From Adiantum capillus-veneris (lineage: Eukaryota > Streptophyta > Polypodiopsida > Polypodiales > Pteridaceae): a stretch of 64,000 bases of DNA. Shown here piece by piece: positions 50,165 to 62,184 of the stretch; positions within the stretch are counted from its first letter, which is position 1, and every line of letters begins with the position of its first letter. The DNA is taken from NCBI GenBank assembly GCA_014529385.2, contig CM043963.1, forward strand, positions 74,715,912 to 74,779,911, written 5' to 3'. The notes under the pieces are model-generated. The model saw nothing but the letters and a program-made list of their open reading frames with translations. It was not told the origin of the DNA and did no database searches. The translations under genes and the position numbers were made by a program.

Positions 50165-53100
50165 CTATCCTATGCTGGCACTCTGGCCCCAAGGACTCAA
50201 AAATACACAAAGTACATGTGTTTGCATGGGCACGTACGTGAGACACTTGCTGTCTCTTTTTTGGAAATCATCACAAGTACATTGAGGAAAGTCTGCAATG
50301 GTCACCACATAAGTAACCCCCTTTTGAACTGAGCCTAGAGTGCTAACATGAAAAACAGGCGATGCATTTGGTACCAATATAACCTCTCTCACTATATGTG
50401 CTTCCATGCTTCAGCCCAATGCCATCTTGTCATTGAAGTCTTTGGTTAATTTTGTCCTCCACCTTACATGCTTTCCATCTCTAAATCTAGCACGAAAAGA
50501 ACTCGTTTGTGATCCACATTTCCCACCAAGATGGAGGTTCTGTTGTGTTGTTGTATTATCGCCCTGAAGCACAAATCCATTTTTGTGCAGCATCTCAACC
50601 TCCCATGGAAGCAGACGCGTTCCCTCTTCCACAACACACATCCCCGGGGCTGTTCCAGGAGGTGCAATAATCATCCCATTAATATTCCATGCATGAGTGT
50701 TACTATCATTGCAAAATCATACAAACCCCCCAATAATTCCTTCTGGTTTGGCACCTACAGTGGGATATTTTCTCCTTCCCCAAAAGCAAGGGGCAGGAAC
50801 ACCATTTTTCACATTATCTAAATTCTTCTTTATGAACCTACCACAACGTACTTTCTCTCTGGGGAGAACACCATAACATGTCAATTTTTTTTTAGACTCG
50901 GTGCACCTAATTGCCCAAACAGTCCGAGTAACCTTTTTCTCTAGCCAAAGACTAGGAGCAGCGGAAGCATTTTTTTGGCTATGTGGTACATTGTAAACTG
51001 GAGTAGTGACAATAACAAACTTTGGTCTATGAGAGTCTTCTTCAAGGTTTTCATCGGCGTCAAGAAAGATTGAGCGTGATTTTTTCACACTCTTTTCTCT
51101 TACTGTAGCTCTATTCATATCTGGACTTGGTATTTGCATTTCTAAAATTGATGACTGAGCTACATGAAGAAGTTTTCTATTCAATGTTGAAATTGACTAA
51201 TTGCTCATAAATCTGGCTGCCAAGTTTTCCATCATTGGTCTTGTGGATGATTGCATGCCCTTCAAGTCAGCATTGTAGGGCACACTTTGAAGAATTGCTA
51301 GTGACATATCTGCACAAGTGACTTCATACAGACTAATGTTATTCTTATAACCAATTGAAGCACACATACTTGCATGTTTAGCCTCAAAAAGATTTTTTCG
51401 AGGGACAAAAGCACCTGTCTCATCTTGAGCAACAAATCTGCCTCCCCAATGTGGTACTCTAACATCCCACCATGACAACCATGTTTCCAATGTTGGAATC
51501 TCATCCACCCGTTTTCCAAACTGTTTGAGTTCATCCTTGCATACTTGTGATGCATGTTTTGTAGGTGCATGCAACCATTTTTGACACAATATTTTATGCT
51601 CCTCTTGAAAAGAGAAATGTACACACTTGACAGTGTGCTTAACAATGCTTTGCTCCCAATGAAAAACACATGATCTCTCTTTCTCATGCATCTTTTTTTT
51701 TGCTCCACCAAAGTAGACAGTATGAACTTCAATCCAGTTTGCATTTGCTCCATCTACCATAAATCCTCAAAATTTAGGCTTATCAAAACCATGATCAACT
51801 ACAACCTTATTAAGCATTTTCCAAAACTCTATCTGTGCATGCTTGTTTTCCATAGTAAATTCACATATTGCCAATGTTAATAGCTCTCTGACATATGGGT
51901 CGTAAATATGCACCAACATAGTAGGCCAACCCTCCACACGATGTACATGATCAAAATGCACCCACATATCTTGCAAATTTCCTCCAGGGCGCGTACTTTT
52001 CACCAAATCAACACCACTCCTGGGCCCATGATAGACATTTTAAATATATGAGGTTGCTGTCCAGGTCCAAGCTGACCTGGAAATAAAACACTATGGAGAA
52101 AGGGATATCTTGATGTTTCCTTTAAAGTCAAAATAGACTCCAAGCCAAGAGGTGTAATTCCTTTTGCCCGTTTAGTTGACTCTAAGGTTCTTTGAACACG
52201 CCGCTTGTCTGACAATGGGGTTATGGTATCCAACAAACAAGAGAACTCTCCATCTATCATTGGTGAGTCACCACCAACTACTTGGGACACAAGCTTGTCC
52301 ATAATTAGGTCCTTTGTAGTTTTTCTTTCAAGCTGTTTGGCAATTGTTAGAGTATCAAAGGCAGCTCGATGCATCAAGGCATTAGATATTGATTGGTCTG
52401 CAACTCTGCTCTTCCCCTCAACAATAGGGTGTTTGTAAAACCTAAATGCAATACACATCTAGTAACTCCAGTCTTTTCAGATGGAATACAATAATATATA
52501 ACCGCAGGGCAAGTGTCAATGCACTCTTACATTTGACGGCAATGAAAGCATATAAGCTTTCCATTATCAACATCCAAGTGGCCTTTACTAGGAGAACGTG
52601 CTAATTTTCCTCGCCATTGAGACTCATTAAATCGTCTCCTTTCCCTGATAGTATGGACATTCTATATTGGAGCATCTCAAATGCCCTCCACACCGTCTAA
52701 AACAAACAGTACCATTGAATATATAATTACTGCAAGTAACATATTCTGTCCAAACATGCCCCTCAAATCTTTGCTCCATCCCATACATAGTAGAGTTTTT
52801 TTTTTGAGGAGGAAGTTCATAGGCAACATACCCATCATAAAAAGCAAGCATTTCCAAAACCTTAGTCACACTTGTAGCAGCAGAGGAAAGTGCAATATAT
52901 AGATTGGTTTGCAAAGGAAGAGAATGAATAACATCAGGTACACTTTCGATGCATGTAGTGCCATCTTCAACATTGATTGGAGATTCTTTTGAGCCAGCAT
53001 TTGACGCTGATGGCTGTTCGTTGCAAAGCACCTTGTAAAATTGTGAATATTCATGATCCAAATGGTAAAACAACTCATTTGTATCATTACATGCAGGTTC

Positions 53101-53345
53101 AATTCTAACTCCTTGTAGTGTAAGTGGACGTAAAGAGAAATTTTTGTTCTCTAGCCAAAATGCTCAATAGTGATAGTGTGATACCGACTTTTAAACAACA
53201 GCACAAGCTTTTGCTTATGTTGGGGACCGAAGATAGTGATATGACAAGCCATTGCATGGATTGAACAATAGTCAACTTGGAGAGTAACAGAGTGCACTTT
53301 TTGCAGAAAACAATTCCTTGGAAAAGACAAAATGTCAATATTCAA
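50165..53345 (-). pseudogene. Mutator-like (MULE) transposase, frameshifted
   Basis: Minus-strand pieces follow one another from 53345 to 50165. N-terminal: a variable region then a Cys-rich finger, 'CFRRCGGHLRCSNIECPYY' (about 52670), reminiscent of FLYWCH/WRKY-like DNA-binding folds. Middle: 'HPIVEGKSRVADQSISNAL' (52430), then 'YDPYVRELLTLAICEFTMEN' (51900), 'GFMVDGANANWIEVHTVYF' (51760, catalytic-type Asp) and 'SCVFHWEQSIVKHT' (51670), the MULE layout. C-terminal: a SWIM-like 'FPQCTCDDFQKRDSKC' (50290). A MULE transposase cuts and inserts its own element. At least six frame changes or stops separate the pieces. No terminal inverted repeats were identified. Confidence 0.75.
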
Positions 53346-55390
53346 TCACCTGCGCCACACTCGTCTTGATATTAAGTGTGAAAAGGCCAAAACTTAGGGC
53401 AACAAAAAGTTGATTTGTTTGGTTTTTTATTCCAATCTGCACGACAAGATATGTCTCAAGTCTTAATGTTATATAATTAACCTCTATGCTAAATGTTTAC
53501 TGATTTTCCTACACCTATATGCTCAACTTTTACTGATTTGTCTCGATGTCTAAACCTATTGAAGGCATTAACGTATTTTCATTGCAATGTAAATGTCCCT
53601 CAACATATTTTCATTATACAAAATTTGTGTTATTGCACTATTTTACTCTATGTTGGAGCGTAATTTCTCATTTTTCCTTAGTCACAATCGGCACGATATT
53701 AACCCGTGACACATTTTCCCCGACCACATCTCATAAGCTTGAGATCGGGTAAAATAGGCATTTTAATGTTTGAACAAGGATTTTATAACTCGGTGTTTGA
53801 GCTTTTCTAAAATCCTGTGCATAGATAGAAACTACGTCTGTGCGTTGTCTACAAGAAGGATCATCCACGAAAAATGAATGCTCCAAAACATCGACCCCCC
53901 ACAAGGTAGATGTCGCTTTCCTTGACTAATAAACACTTGAGACACTGCCCTAACTGCTACCGCGTTGATGTGGGACTGTTTAGGGTAGAGTCCCGTTTTT
54001 TTCCGTAAAGAATTATGCGCATTGCTTAATGAAGTGGCAAGACAGTTGCAAGGAAAACAACAGTTGCAAGGCACTTCCTATTAGTTTAGTCACAGTTCAT
54101 AATAGTTTTTTATTTTCATTAAGATTTTTGCGCATTGCTTAATGAAGTCGCAAGACAATTTTTCATTTCGTCAAGCTGTTATAGGTTTCCTTTTTCATTT
54201 GTGGACATTATGATTTGAAAGGTAAGGCAGACCCATTGTGTCTGAGACACAGTTTTATTTAAGGATTATGCCTTATAGAGGAAAAAGATTACTTTTTGGG
54301 AATATTGAAATGTTTAACGATGATTATTCGGCAAGCTTTAAATGGTTTTGGTCAATGGGATTCTGCAATAATCAATCCCGCATCAACGCAGCATGTTTAA
54401 AGACCGAGTCCCGCAAGAGTTGCATTGTTTAAATTAGATGGTTTTCTGGTAGTTTTGTTCGATGGGATCGTGGCATAACCAGTCTTGCGCCGCCGCGGCA
54501 TGTGTTAGGACTGTGTCAGGCTTGGTTGGAATTGAAAAAATGGAATGTTTATTAGGAGATCTATAATGGTTTTTGTCTAGCGAGATCGTGGCATAACCAG
54601 TCCCGCACCGACGCAGTATGTTCTAGGATTGTGTCCGGCTAGGTTGGTATTGTAACAATGGAATATTTATATGGCAAGCATGCAATACTTTTCTTCAATG
54701 GGATAGTGGCATAACCAGTCCTACGCCTACGTGGCATGTTCTAGGACTGTGTCCAAGCATGTTGATATTGTAACAATGTTCTCATGCATCTCTTCTAATT
54801 GCATTAATGTCCTAGGTCTGTTTCAAGAAAGTTTGGCATGTTCTTGTTCATCTCTGCATATGTTTTATTGACTTGCTATTTTCTCTCAATTTTGGACTTT
54901 GTCTTTTGGGGGAGATTTCATTACGGCCCTATCCATGGAGCACACCATAATTACCCCCAAGCTAGAAATGTATTTTCCAATTAGTAGAGGACTCTGTCCA
55001 GTTAAGAGACAAAAACGAATGGAATGATAACATTTTGCTTAGAATATTATTTATTGCGATGTGTCTTTCAATTATTATGCATGTTGGGCATGATCTACAA
55101 TGTGTAGAAGCTAGTCCCAAACATGTTTACCAGATGGGAACACATTTCGAACATCATTTTCACAAATTGAAACTCTAGAGACATTGTTCGAAACTATACC
55201 ACATCGACGCGGGACAATTTAGAGCAGTGTCTCAAAGTATAGAGTTTTGCATAAGTTTGTATGACCTTTAGTTATCAAACATGAATTTTTAATTCAAATG
55301 TACAAACGTCTTTATTATAATTTTTTAATAAGGTCTATTTAATAGAAAGTTTGTTAGTATTATTTTTTAATGTATTGTTTTTTTATGAAT
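53346..55390. other. Intergenic region with diverged duplications
   Basis: No gene seen. The phrase GCGCATTGCTTAATGAAGT occurs at about 54017 and 54131. A GC-containing 118-bp tandem repeat lies at 54356-54780. The region precedes the ParB-like gene and may include its promoter, but no TATA box could be chosen with confidence. Confidence 0.5.
54356..54780. repeat. 118-bp tandem repeat, about 3.5 copies
   Basis: Units begin with GGGATCGTGGCATAACCAGTC-type sequence at 54358 (diverged), 54464, 54582 and 54700, each with a CG-rich core (GCGCCGCCGCGGCATG) and GACTGTGTC. CG to TG/CA differences separate the copies. Confidence 0.88.
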
Positions 55391-55393
55391 GTA

Positions 55394-58300
55394 GTCCCTC
55401 TACTACTGGGGAGGTTTAAGAAGACGCGGCAGGAGTGCATCAGTTTCAAAACCTGTTTTTAGAGATCAAGTTAGCTCAGTGGGCGAGACGGAGTTTCCAA
55501 ATGAGAGCGATAATCATGATATTGGTTTGGGTTCTTTGCATGATGTGGACCAAGAGATAGCTACAGTTGAAGCTGTTATGCAAATAGTGCCATTTAAAAT
55601 GAGACTTGAAATACATCCAAGTGTTGCAGATGAGGATGATAGCACCTTGCACTTGGACCGGGGAGAGGACATTCTAAGTAAAACAATAATTTTTAGTTGC
55701 TTTATTGTCCTCCCATACCCCTTTGCAGACTTATACCACATGCTAAAGTTCATGGTTTAAGGTCAGATGTAAGTGGCTTGAGGTCTACATTTTCCTTAGA
55801 AGGGTGCATTTATAGTGTCATTGTCTACATGTCAAATGAAAGAAACTTTAGTCACAGGTATGCATTCTTATTTTCACCTTTGTTCATTTCTTTTAATAAT
55901 CATAAGTAAACATATGTCCTTTTTTTGTAAGATGTTGTTATTGATGGGTGGATCCAATATGGAAAATTTAGAGCTTGAAGAAGAGGTGGCTGCATATCCA
56001 CAATTTGAATCCCTTGCCCAAAAAATGTTCTATGTGTGGGAAGGGAATCATCGGACAGTTGCTTGGTGAGAAGCCATTAATGAAATGTACTCTACTTACA
56101 AAGAGAGGCATTGTAGAGTTTTGTGTACAATAATTGATGCTACAAAGGTGTCAAAGATCGCATTGTTGACTAGTCTTCAAAGAATGAACTTGTAAGTAAA
56201 ATGCTAAATCAAGTGCATTGTTTGATGTATCTACATTATTTTGTCACTTCTTAAAGAAAAATTTATTCATTTTTTTAAGCAAAGCATGAACACACATGCT
56301 TTGGTTACCTCTCACTTGAGAGATGAACTTGTCAATTGCTCAAATATTTGTGTGGCTAATCATGAAGATTATCTCCATGCACTACCAAAGGCACATCAGA
56401 AGCTCATTGACACTCTTCAAAAAAGAGGAACAAAAGGGGAAGAGCCTTGGCATCCTCCTACAAAGAGATATCTTGCTCGTCTATTATTTGATGTAAGTGT
56501 ACTACATTCTTGAATTTAAATCAATTGCTTTGTGATTTTAATGTTTTTATTGAATACTTATTGAAAGGTTCAAATGTCAAAGGACCTCCAAAGTAAGATA
56601 GAGAGCAAGAAAGATACTCTATTGCCACAGGATCTGAAACAATAAGAGAAACACATAATCGGAGAATTGTACATTAAATATGGGGATTGTGTTAGAAAGG
56701 TATGGTTCTTTTGGCTTGGTTGTATTGTTTGTCTTTAAGTGCTTTTTTTTTTAATAAAATTATGTGACAGATTTTGAATATTGTTGATCCTCGACATGGT
56801 AAAGAGTGGTTTGATAAAGTAATGAGTTTGAAATGGAGCCAAGAGAGTTGCGAAACATTAGAGAAGCTTAATTTAATTTCTCTTCATGATGCAAAAATGA
56901 AAAATAATATCTTATGGTTATCATTGCTGGAGTCTAGCAAGATTACACGAGTGGCTTACATATTGACTCAAGGTGACTATAGATTCCGTAGGTAGGTAAC
57001 AAGAGTTTGGGTTTCTATCTTTAGTTTCTTCTTTTATAATTTATATTTTTGTAAATTATATCACTTGCTTGCTATATTTGGTTGAAAAGAGAGGGTCCTA
57101 TACAAAGAGTGCTTGATGGTGCTGAGATACTTTTGCTTGACTATGTGATGTGCCAGATGGAATCACAATTTCTCGAGCAGCTACATTGGAGCTCTACTAT
57201 GGAGAGATGATAGTAGAGGCTCGTAAATTCATGTTTCCATTAGAGGTGTCTTTGGAGGGAAGAAATAGTGATGCTAAGTGGCAATCCCTTAAGAAGATCG
57301 CCTACTATTGAATGGCTGCACAAAGACTGCTATATAGGTAGTGGTCACTAAAATGTAAATTTATTTTGTATTTTGTGGGTTTCATTGTGACAATCTAAAA
57401 GTTTTCTATAATATTGTATGTTAGATACTTCTATCATTTGTTGGGGAAACAACACATTCTAGTCATTCCTTTGCTTGCTCGATCATGGGTCCGTGTTGAT
57501 AGTGAGGATAGCATGTATCCCCCCACTATGCATCATTGAACACAATGGGATCTAGATCACTATCCTTGGTGTATAGACATGGATCAAAATTATGTGTCGG
57601 TTCATGAGAGAGAGATCCATGATGCATATAGTACATCAAATCCCTCTACAACTATTGACACATCTGATGCGGATGCAAGGAGGGAGACCATACATGATAA
57701 TAGATCCATTCATGCATGTGAGTCTCTTTAATGACTTTGTCTATGTTTTTTTGAGATACAACACAGTCTTTATTGAATTTTGTGCATTGCTATTGAACAT
57801 GATTAATGTATTCTTGATAGCTTTGCTCCTTAAAGATAAAGGGAAGCAACACAAGACAATCATTGCAACAGAAATGACATGTGTGAGCATAAGAGAAAAG
57901 GTTAATTAATCTTATGACATGTGTTCCTTAATAGCTTCTCTACCACAACATAAGGGGAAGCAACATGAGATAGAGGAGGAGCTTGACATGATAGGTGTGT
58001 CCATAAAAAATATAGTTTTCTTAACTCACAAAGGATTGCTAATCTTGTAATTGTTTTTTTATTGCACTATGGTATGAAAATGAACCCATGGTTTGGTGAT
58101 CTCATTGTTTATAATTGACAGATGCTATTGGTACACAGAGCTTGCATCATCCGATGCGATTGTTTTCCCTAGAGAGCAGTCTGTTCTATAGGCACCGAGA
58201 GATCATAGATGTTTACCTATATCAAGGATTATATTACCATTGCACGTGAGTTTTGTTCTGGTGTGTAGTCATTGATATGGATGCCTCCACACAAGCATAT

Positions 58301-58930
58301 GGTCCGAGTCCGGTCTACAGATGTTGGTGGATACAGGAGAGATGGTAGGCTCATTCCATGGGCTACTGATTTTTTGTTTCTTGACTTGCCTTTTGGAGGT
58401 GTCCTACATTCTACACCCTCACAACCTACATGGGATACTTGCACTGAGGAGCACGTGAGAGCCGCCATTCATTTGACGCACAATACATTGGCAGATTTTG
58501 GATGGCTTGTTGTTTTGGGATCTATTGCAGGTATCAAAATCTTATATATTAAGCAAACCTTATTGTTGCTTTATATACATTTCTTTAAAATCATATTTCT
58601 ATATGGTAGATGATACTCTTCATTAGATTGAGAAGATGAGTAGAGCCGAAGGGATTTTGTTTGGAGTTTGGTCATGGGATTGCTCCTGTTCTCAAAGCAT
58701 GTCTCTCTTCAAGACGTGCTTGTGCAGCATTGGATAGTGATGACGCTATGATCTCGACATATGTGTCACCTCTTCTTCATCCCCAGTCTAGAGGGCAAGA
58801 TAGAGAGGAGGCCTCAACTTCTGCAGATGTGGTGGATGAGGAGAACAGACCTCCCGTTGGGAACCCGTTTGATCATCTCCTTACTTGGATTTTGCTTTTT
58901 CAAGCTATGTATGCGCATGGCAATATTTGA
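55394..58930 (+). pseudogene. Multi-exon gene with ParB-like and adenine-MTase-like motifs
   Basis: About 12 exons can be followed by GT..AG signals: ~55394-55680, ~55930-56171, 56280-56492, 56568-56699, 56771-56991, 57090-57337, 57425-57717, two small ones near 57822-57880 and 57932-57988, then ~58122-58248, ~58268-58531 and 58610-58930. In exon 2 'FYVWEGNHRTVAW' (56031-56066) resembles the GxHR core of ParB/sulfiredoxin-fold domains. In exon 11 'ATDFLFLDLPFGG' (DLPFG at 58383-58397) followed by 'FGWLVVLGS' resembles motif IV (DPPY/F) and the next strand of N6-adenine methyltransferases, with Leu for the first Pro. The last exon encodes 'SRRACAALDSDDAMIS'. TGA or TAA stops in exons 2, 4, 6 and 7 and frame changes show it is a pseudogene. 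The domain calls are by eye and the family is not known to me. Confidence 0.5.
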
Positions 58931-59145
58931 CAATAGTTAGTTGGCTATTGATGGGTTTTAAATGATTTTGCAAAATCTGTTTTTGCATTATTCAAAGTTC
59001 ATTCATTTTCTTTGATGTGTTGATTTTTGCTTAATTGAAGTGCCTTGCTAGTGTACATGTAGGCTAAGGCTGAAAAGGATGGTGCGAGATCCATGATACA
59101 ATGTTCAAACCTGTGACAAACCACATAAAAGACATGCCTTCATCG

Positions 59146-59410
59146 ATGATGAGTGTAATTTATGCTAAAGTATCATATTTTGTACTTGATGAAACCAAAT
59201 GTTATAATTAATTTGTTGTTCAAAAATGATATTAGTGTTCATTATAGTATTGCTAATGACTTGAGAATGGCAACAAATAATTCCTTCTCTTGTGATATCA
59301 TGATGAGTGGTTCATGCAAAAGTATCATGTTTTGTATTTGATGAAACAAAATGTTAGAATTACTTTTTTGTGCATAAATGATGTTAGTGTTCACCAAAGT
59401 TTTACTCTAT
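59146..59410. repeat. Local duplication, about 153 bp apart
   Basis: The phrase AAAGTATCAT.TTTTGTA.TTGATGAAAC, ending in ATGATxTTAGTGTTCA, occurs at about 59168 and 59321. No coding content. Confidence 0.75.
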
Positions 59411-59412
59411 GT

Positions 59413-59413
<1 letters not shown>

Positions 59414-59491
<78 letters not shown>
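59414..59491. repeat. (CT)n microsatellite
   Basis: About 39 pure CT units. The minus-strand frame through it is a by-product of the repeat. Confidence 0.97.
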
Positions 59492-59494
<3 letters not shown>

Positions 59495-59659
59495 GTCTAG
59501 ATATCGCTCGGTTTTTTTGTTTTCTCGATAAAGTTCGCTCGGTGCTTGGTAAAACTCAGTTACCCAAAGACTTGCAGAGGTAAGTGATAGGGTGACTCCC
59601 TCACAACAAGAAGGTGGTAAGAGTAGACAGAAGTCTTTTGCATGTCGATTCAACCCTAC

Positions 59660-60487
59660 TTGTATTAATTGGTTTTAGAGAGGACCGTGATTTCATTCAA
59701 CTTGTGTGTACCCTATGATTGGTCAAAAGCGTGTGTTTTGGTGTTTGGCATGTATACTTGGACATTAAGGAAGACTCTAGAGGGGAACCATGATCGAACT
59801 TCACACTTCATCGGCTCACATTTGGAGAGTTTTCTTCTCATCTTTGGCTCATTAATCATCTTCCTTTTACTATCAACGAGCAAGATAGTGAGCTATATAG
59901 AGCTTGCCTCTATGGAGAGGGTGTAGAGAACATAACGACTTGTTTTAAACTCTCATCTTTTTCTACCTTTATTGACACACTATTGATCAATACTCTGTAA
60001 GACTATTTTTGGCTAATTTAAAGGAGGTTTTGTTCAGGATTCCTAAAGCTAAAGGTGGACCATTTAATCTTGCAAAATTGATTGGGCTCGAAGAAGATGT
60101 GTTGTATGAAATTGTGAGAAGGTTTCCACACTCAGAGTGGGCAAAGATTGAAGACAACAAGTTGCTACTCAATTGCTACCTTCTCACTGCTTTCAACAAA
60201 CAAAAGGATCTTTTTTTCATTCAAATTGTGTGTGCTTTGAGAATTGTCAAGCAAGTCCAATATATCACTTGGATGTTGCAACCTATTGCGACCATGAAGA
60301 GGAGGCTCTAGAGATGTACATCTATCGATTGAGTTTTGAGAAATTTCAACCTTTATTAGGGCTAATTAATAGGGTTCCATTCTATTTTGATCAAACAAAT
60401 CATGACCTTATTGATTCTTGGATAGCCCAAGATGAGAACTTAGAGTGGTATTTCTTGACTTCATCATTTGTTGGTGATTGGTTGTGA
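59660..60487 (+). pseudogene. Unknown protein remnant before a gypsy gag
   Basis: Short open stretches at 60009-60311 and 60173-60487 have a protein-like composition ('KLIGLEEDVLYEIVRRFPHS'; 'RVPFYFDQTNHDLIDSWIA') and seem to be one sequence split by a frameshift near 60200. No family recognised. It may be leader or accessory sequence of the following gypsy remnant, or unrelated. Confidence 0.3.
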
Positions 60488-60539
60488 ATCTCTTGCATTT
60501 ATCCTTGTTGTAATCAATTTGTTTGCAAATGGAGCGTCA

Positions 60540-61700
60540 ACAACAAATGCCAGGATACCCTCTTTTCTTTGGAGAGCCTGATGAGGATTCTCAGTTGTTC
60601 TTGCAAACTTTCACATGGTGTTGCATATTAATCATCAAGTTATAGTTCAAGGGAGATTGGGTATGTTTAAAGTAGTCCTTAGAAAAGATGCATGTGCTTG
60701 GTTTCAATCCCTACGTGAGGAAGTTAGAGGTAATTTTTAACAAGTTGTACAAAGGTTTTTAGTCCACTACTTTCATCCCAAAATCACCCAAAAATGGTGG
60801 CAAAAAATTGTCATTTTGAAACAAAAGTCGTTTGACGATTATCATGCATATAAAAAGGAATTTTTGCACCTATGGAGTCTTTGGCTAAGAAACCTTCGTA
60901 ACCTTGGGAATGGTGCTGAGTCTTTGAAAAATGAAAGGTTCATTTCTGGACTATTTCCAACTTTAAAACTAAGGTGATGGTAGGTGAACTGGCAAACTTT
61001 ACTGAAGCTAAGCAAAGAGCTACTTAAAAGTTTCATAAAATGAAGTGTGTACTGAATTGTGGTAGTAATGAAGAAAACCCAACAATGGAGGCCAGACAAA
61101 GGTCCAACCATCGTGAAGTTCTAAAAGTTACATCAGAGGTAATCAAGAGGCTCAAGGAGTCAATTAACAATTTTTTTATTCATTTTGCACAAGGTGTAGT
61201 ACCAAGAAGGCCATCTCAACACCCAATGGAGCAAGAGCCTAGACCTAGGCCGTTGCTAGAGTGCTAGAATTGTGGAGAAAGAGGACATGGCATATACAAT
61301 TGCCCTAATCCAAGAGGAGAGCCAGGGAGGCCAATCACAAACTATCTGTTGATAAATGCAAATGACCACCACAACAACCACTCTTACTGCAATGAAGGAA
61401 CACATGACCAATGGCTGCCGATGTGCAATCACCACCACCTACCACCAATGGAGGAGAGACTATCCCACCTCTACCAAATCCTAGTGCACATGTAGTATAG
61501 GTAGTTCATCCATATCAAAAGAATGATGGGGTCATAGAAGCAAATGTGGTAAAACGAGATCGTGGTAAAGAAAAGGTGCATGAAGATCAACCAGAGTGAA
61601 GAAGAAGGATCAATCTCCAAGACTTTCCACTTGGTCATGGGATGGATCCATACAATTTGATTGAAGATATGCAAGGTAAGGGTCCTAACATTTCTTGGCC
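60540..61700 (+). pseudogene. Gypsy gag remnant with zinc knuckle
   Basis: From an ATG at about 60531 the frame reads 'PLFFGEPDEDSQLFLQTF', then after frame changes 'DACAWFQSLREEV', 'VVQRFLVHYFHPKITQKWW' and 'LWSLWLRNLRNLGNGAESL', the course of a Ty3/gypsy capsid domain. A zinc knuckle lies at 61262-61303, C-x2-C-x4-H-x4-C, with a TAG in place of the first x (possibly from CAG). Further on, 'DPYNLIEDMQGKGPNISWPQ' (61642-61701) fits the gag-protease linker of such elements. Everything downstream is replaced by satellite DNA. No LTR was recognised. Confidence 0.75.
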
Positions 61701-62184
61701 TCAATTCTCAGGGCATTGCAACACTTCTTGCATGTTTCATGTCTCTGGGTGGAGTAGAAAACCCTGGTGGTGGATGATTTATCATGTTCAAGACTCACTC
61801 AAAACTCTCAAGATAGTCCTTGTTGACAACCCCACTTTGGCTTAGTGCAACTTATCCCTTTTTTCCCCTGGTAAGGTCTCTCAAAAATAGTTCTGGGTAC
61901 CCTAAAATTTTGGATTTAGAAAACCTGGAAAATTCGGCTCATATTGCCTGCAAGCTTTCTTCCTGGCTATACCTGACTGAATTTGGAGTTGACTATCAAA
62001 AGTTAGAGCACTTTTAGTGAACTGCACTTGAAACAACACTCAAAACAGTCTCAGGACCAGAACACGGGAACATTGGCTTGTATCTTGGCCTCCCAAAGGT
62101 ATTTTTAGCTCAAACTTGAGATTTGGAATTTCCTCAAGTATGTTTACAAGGTCACCAAGTCAAATACCCCCACTATGCTAAGGT

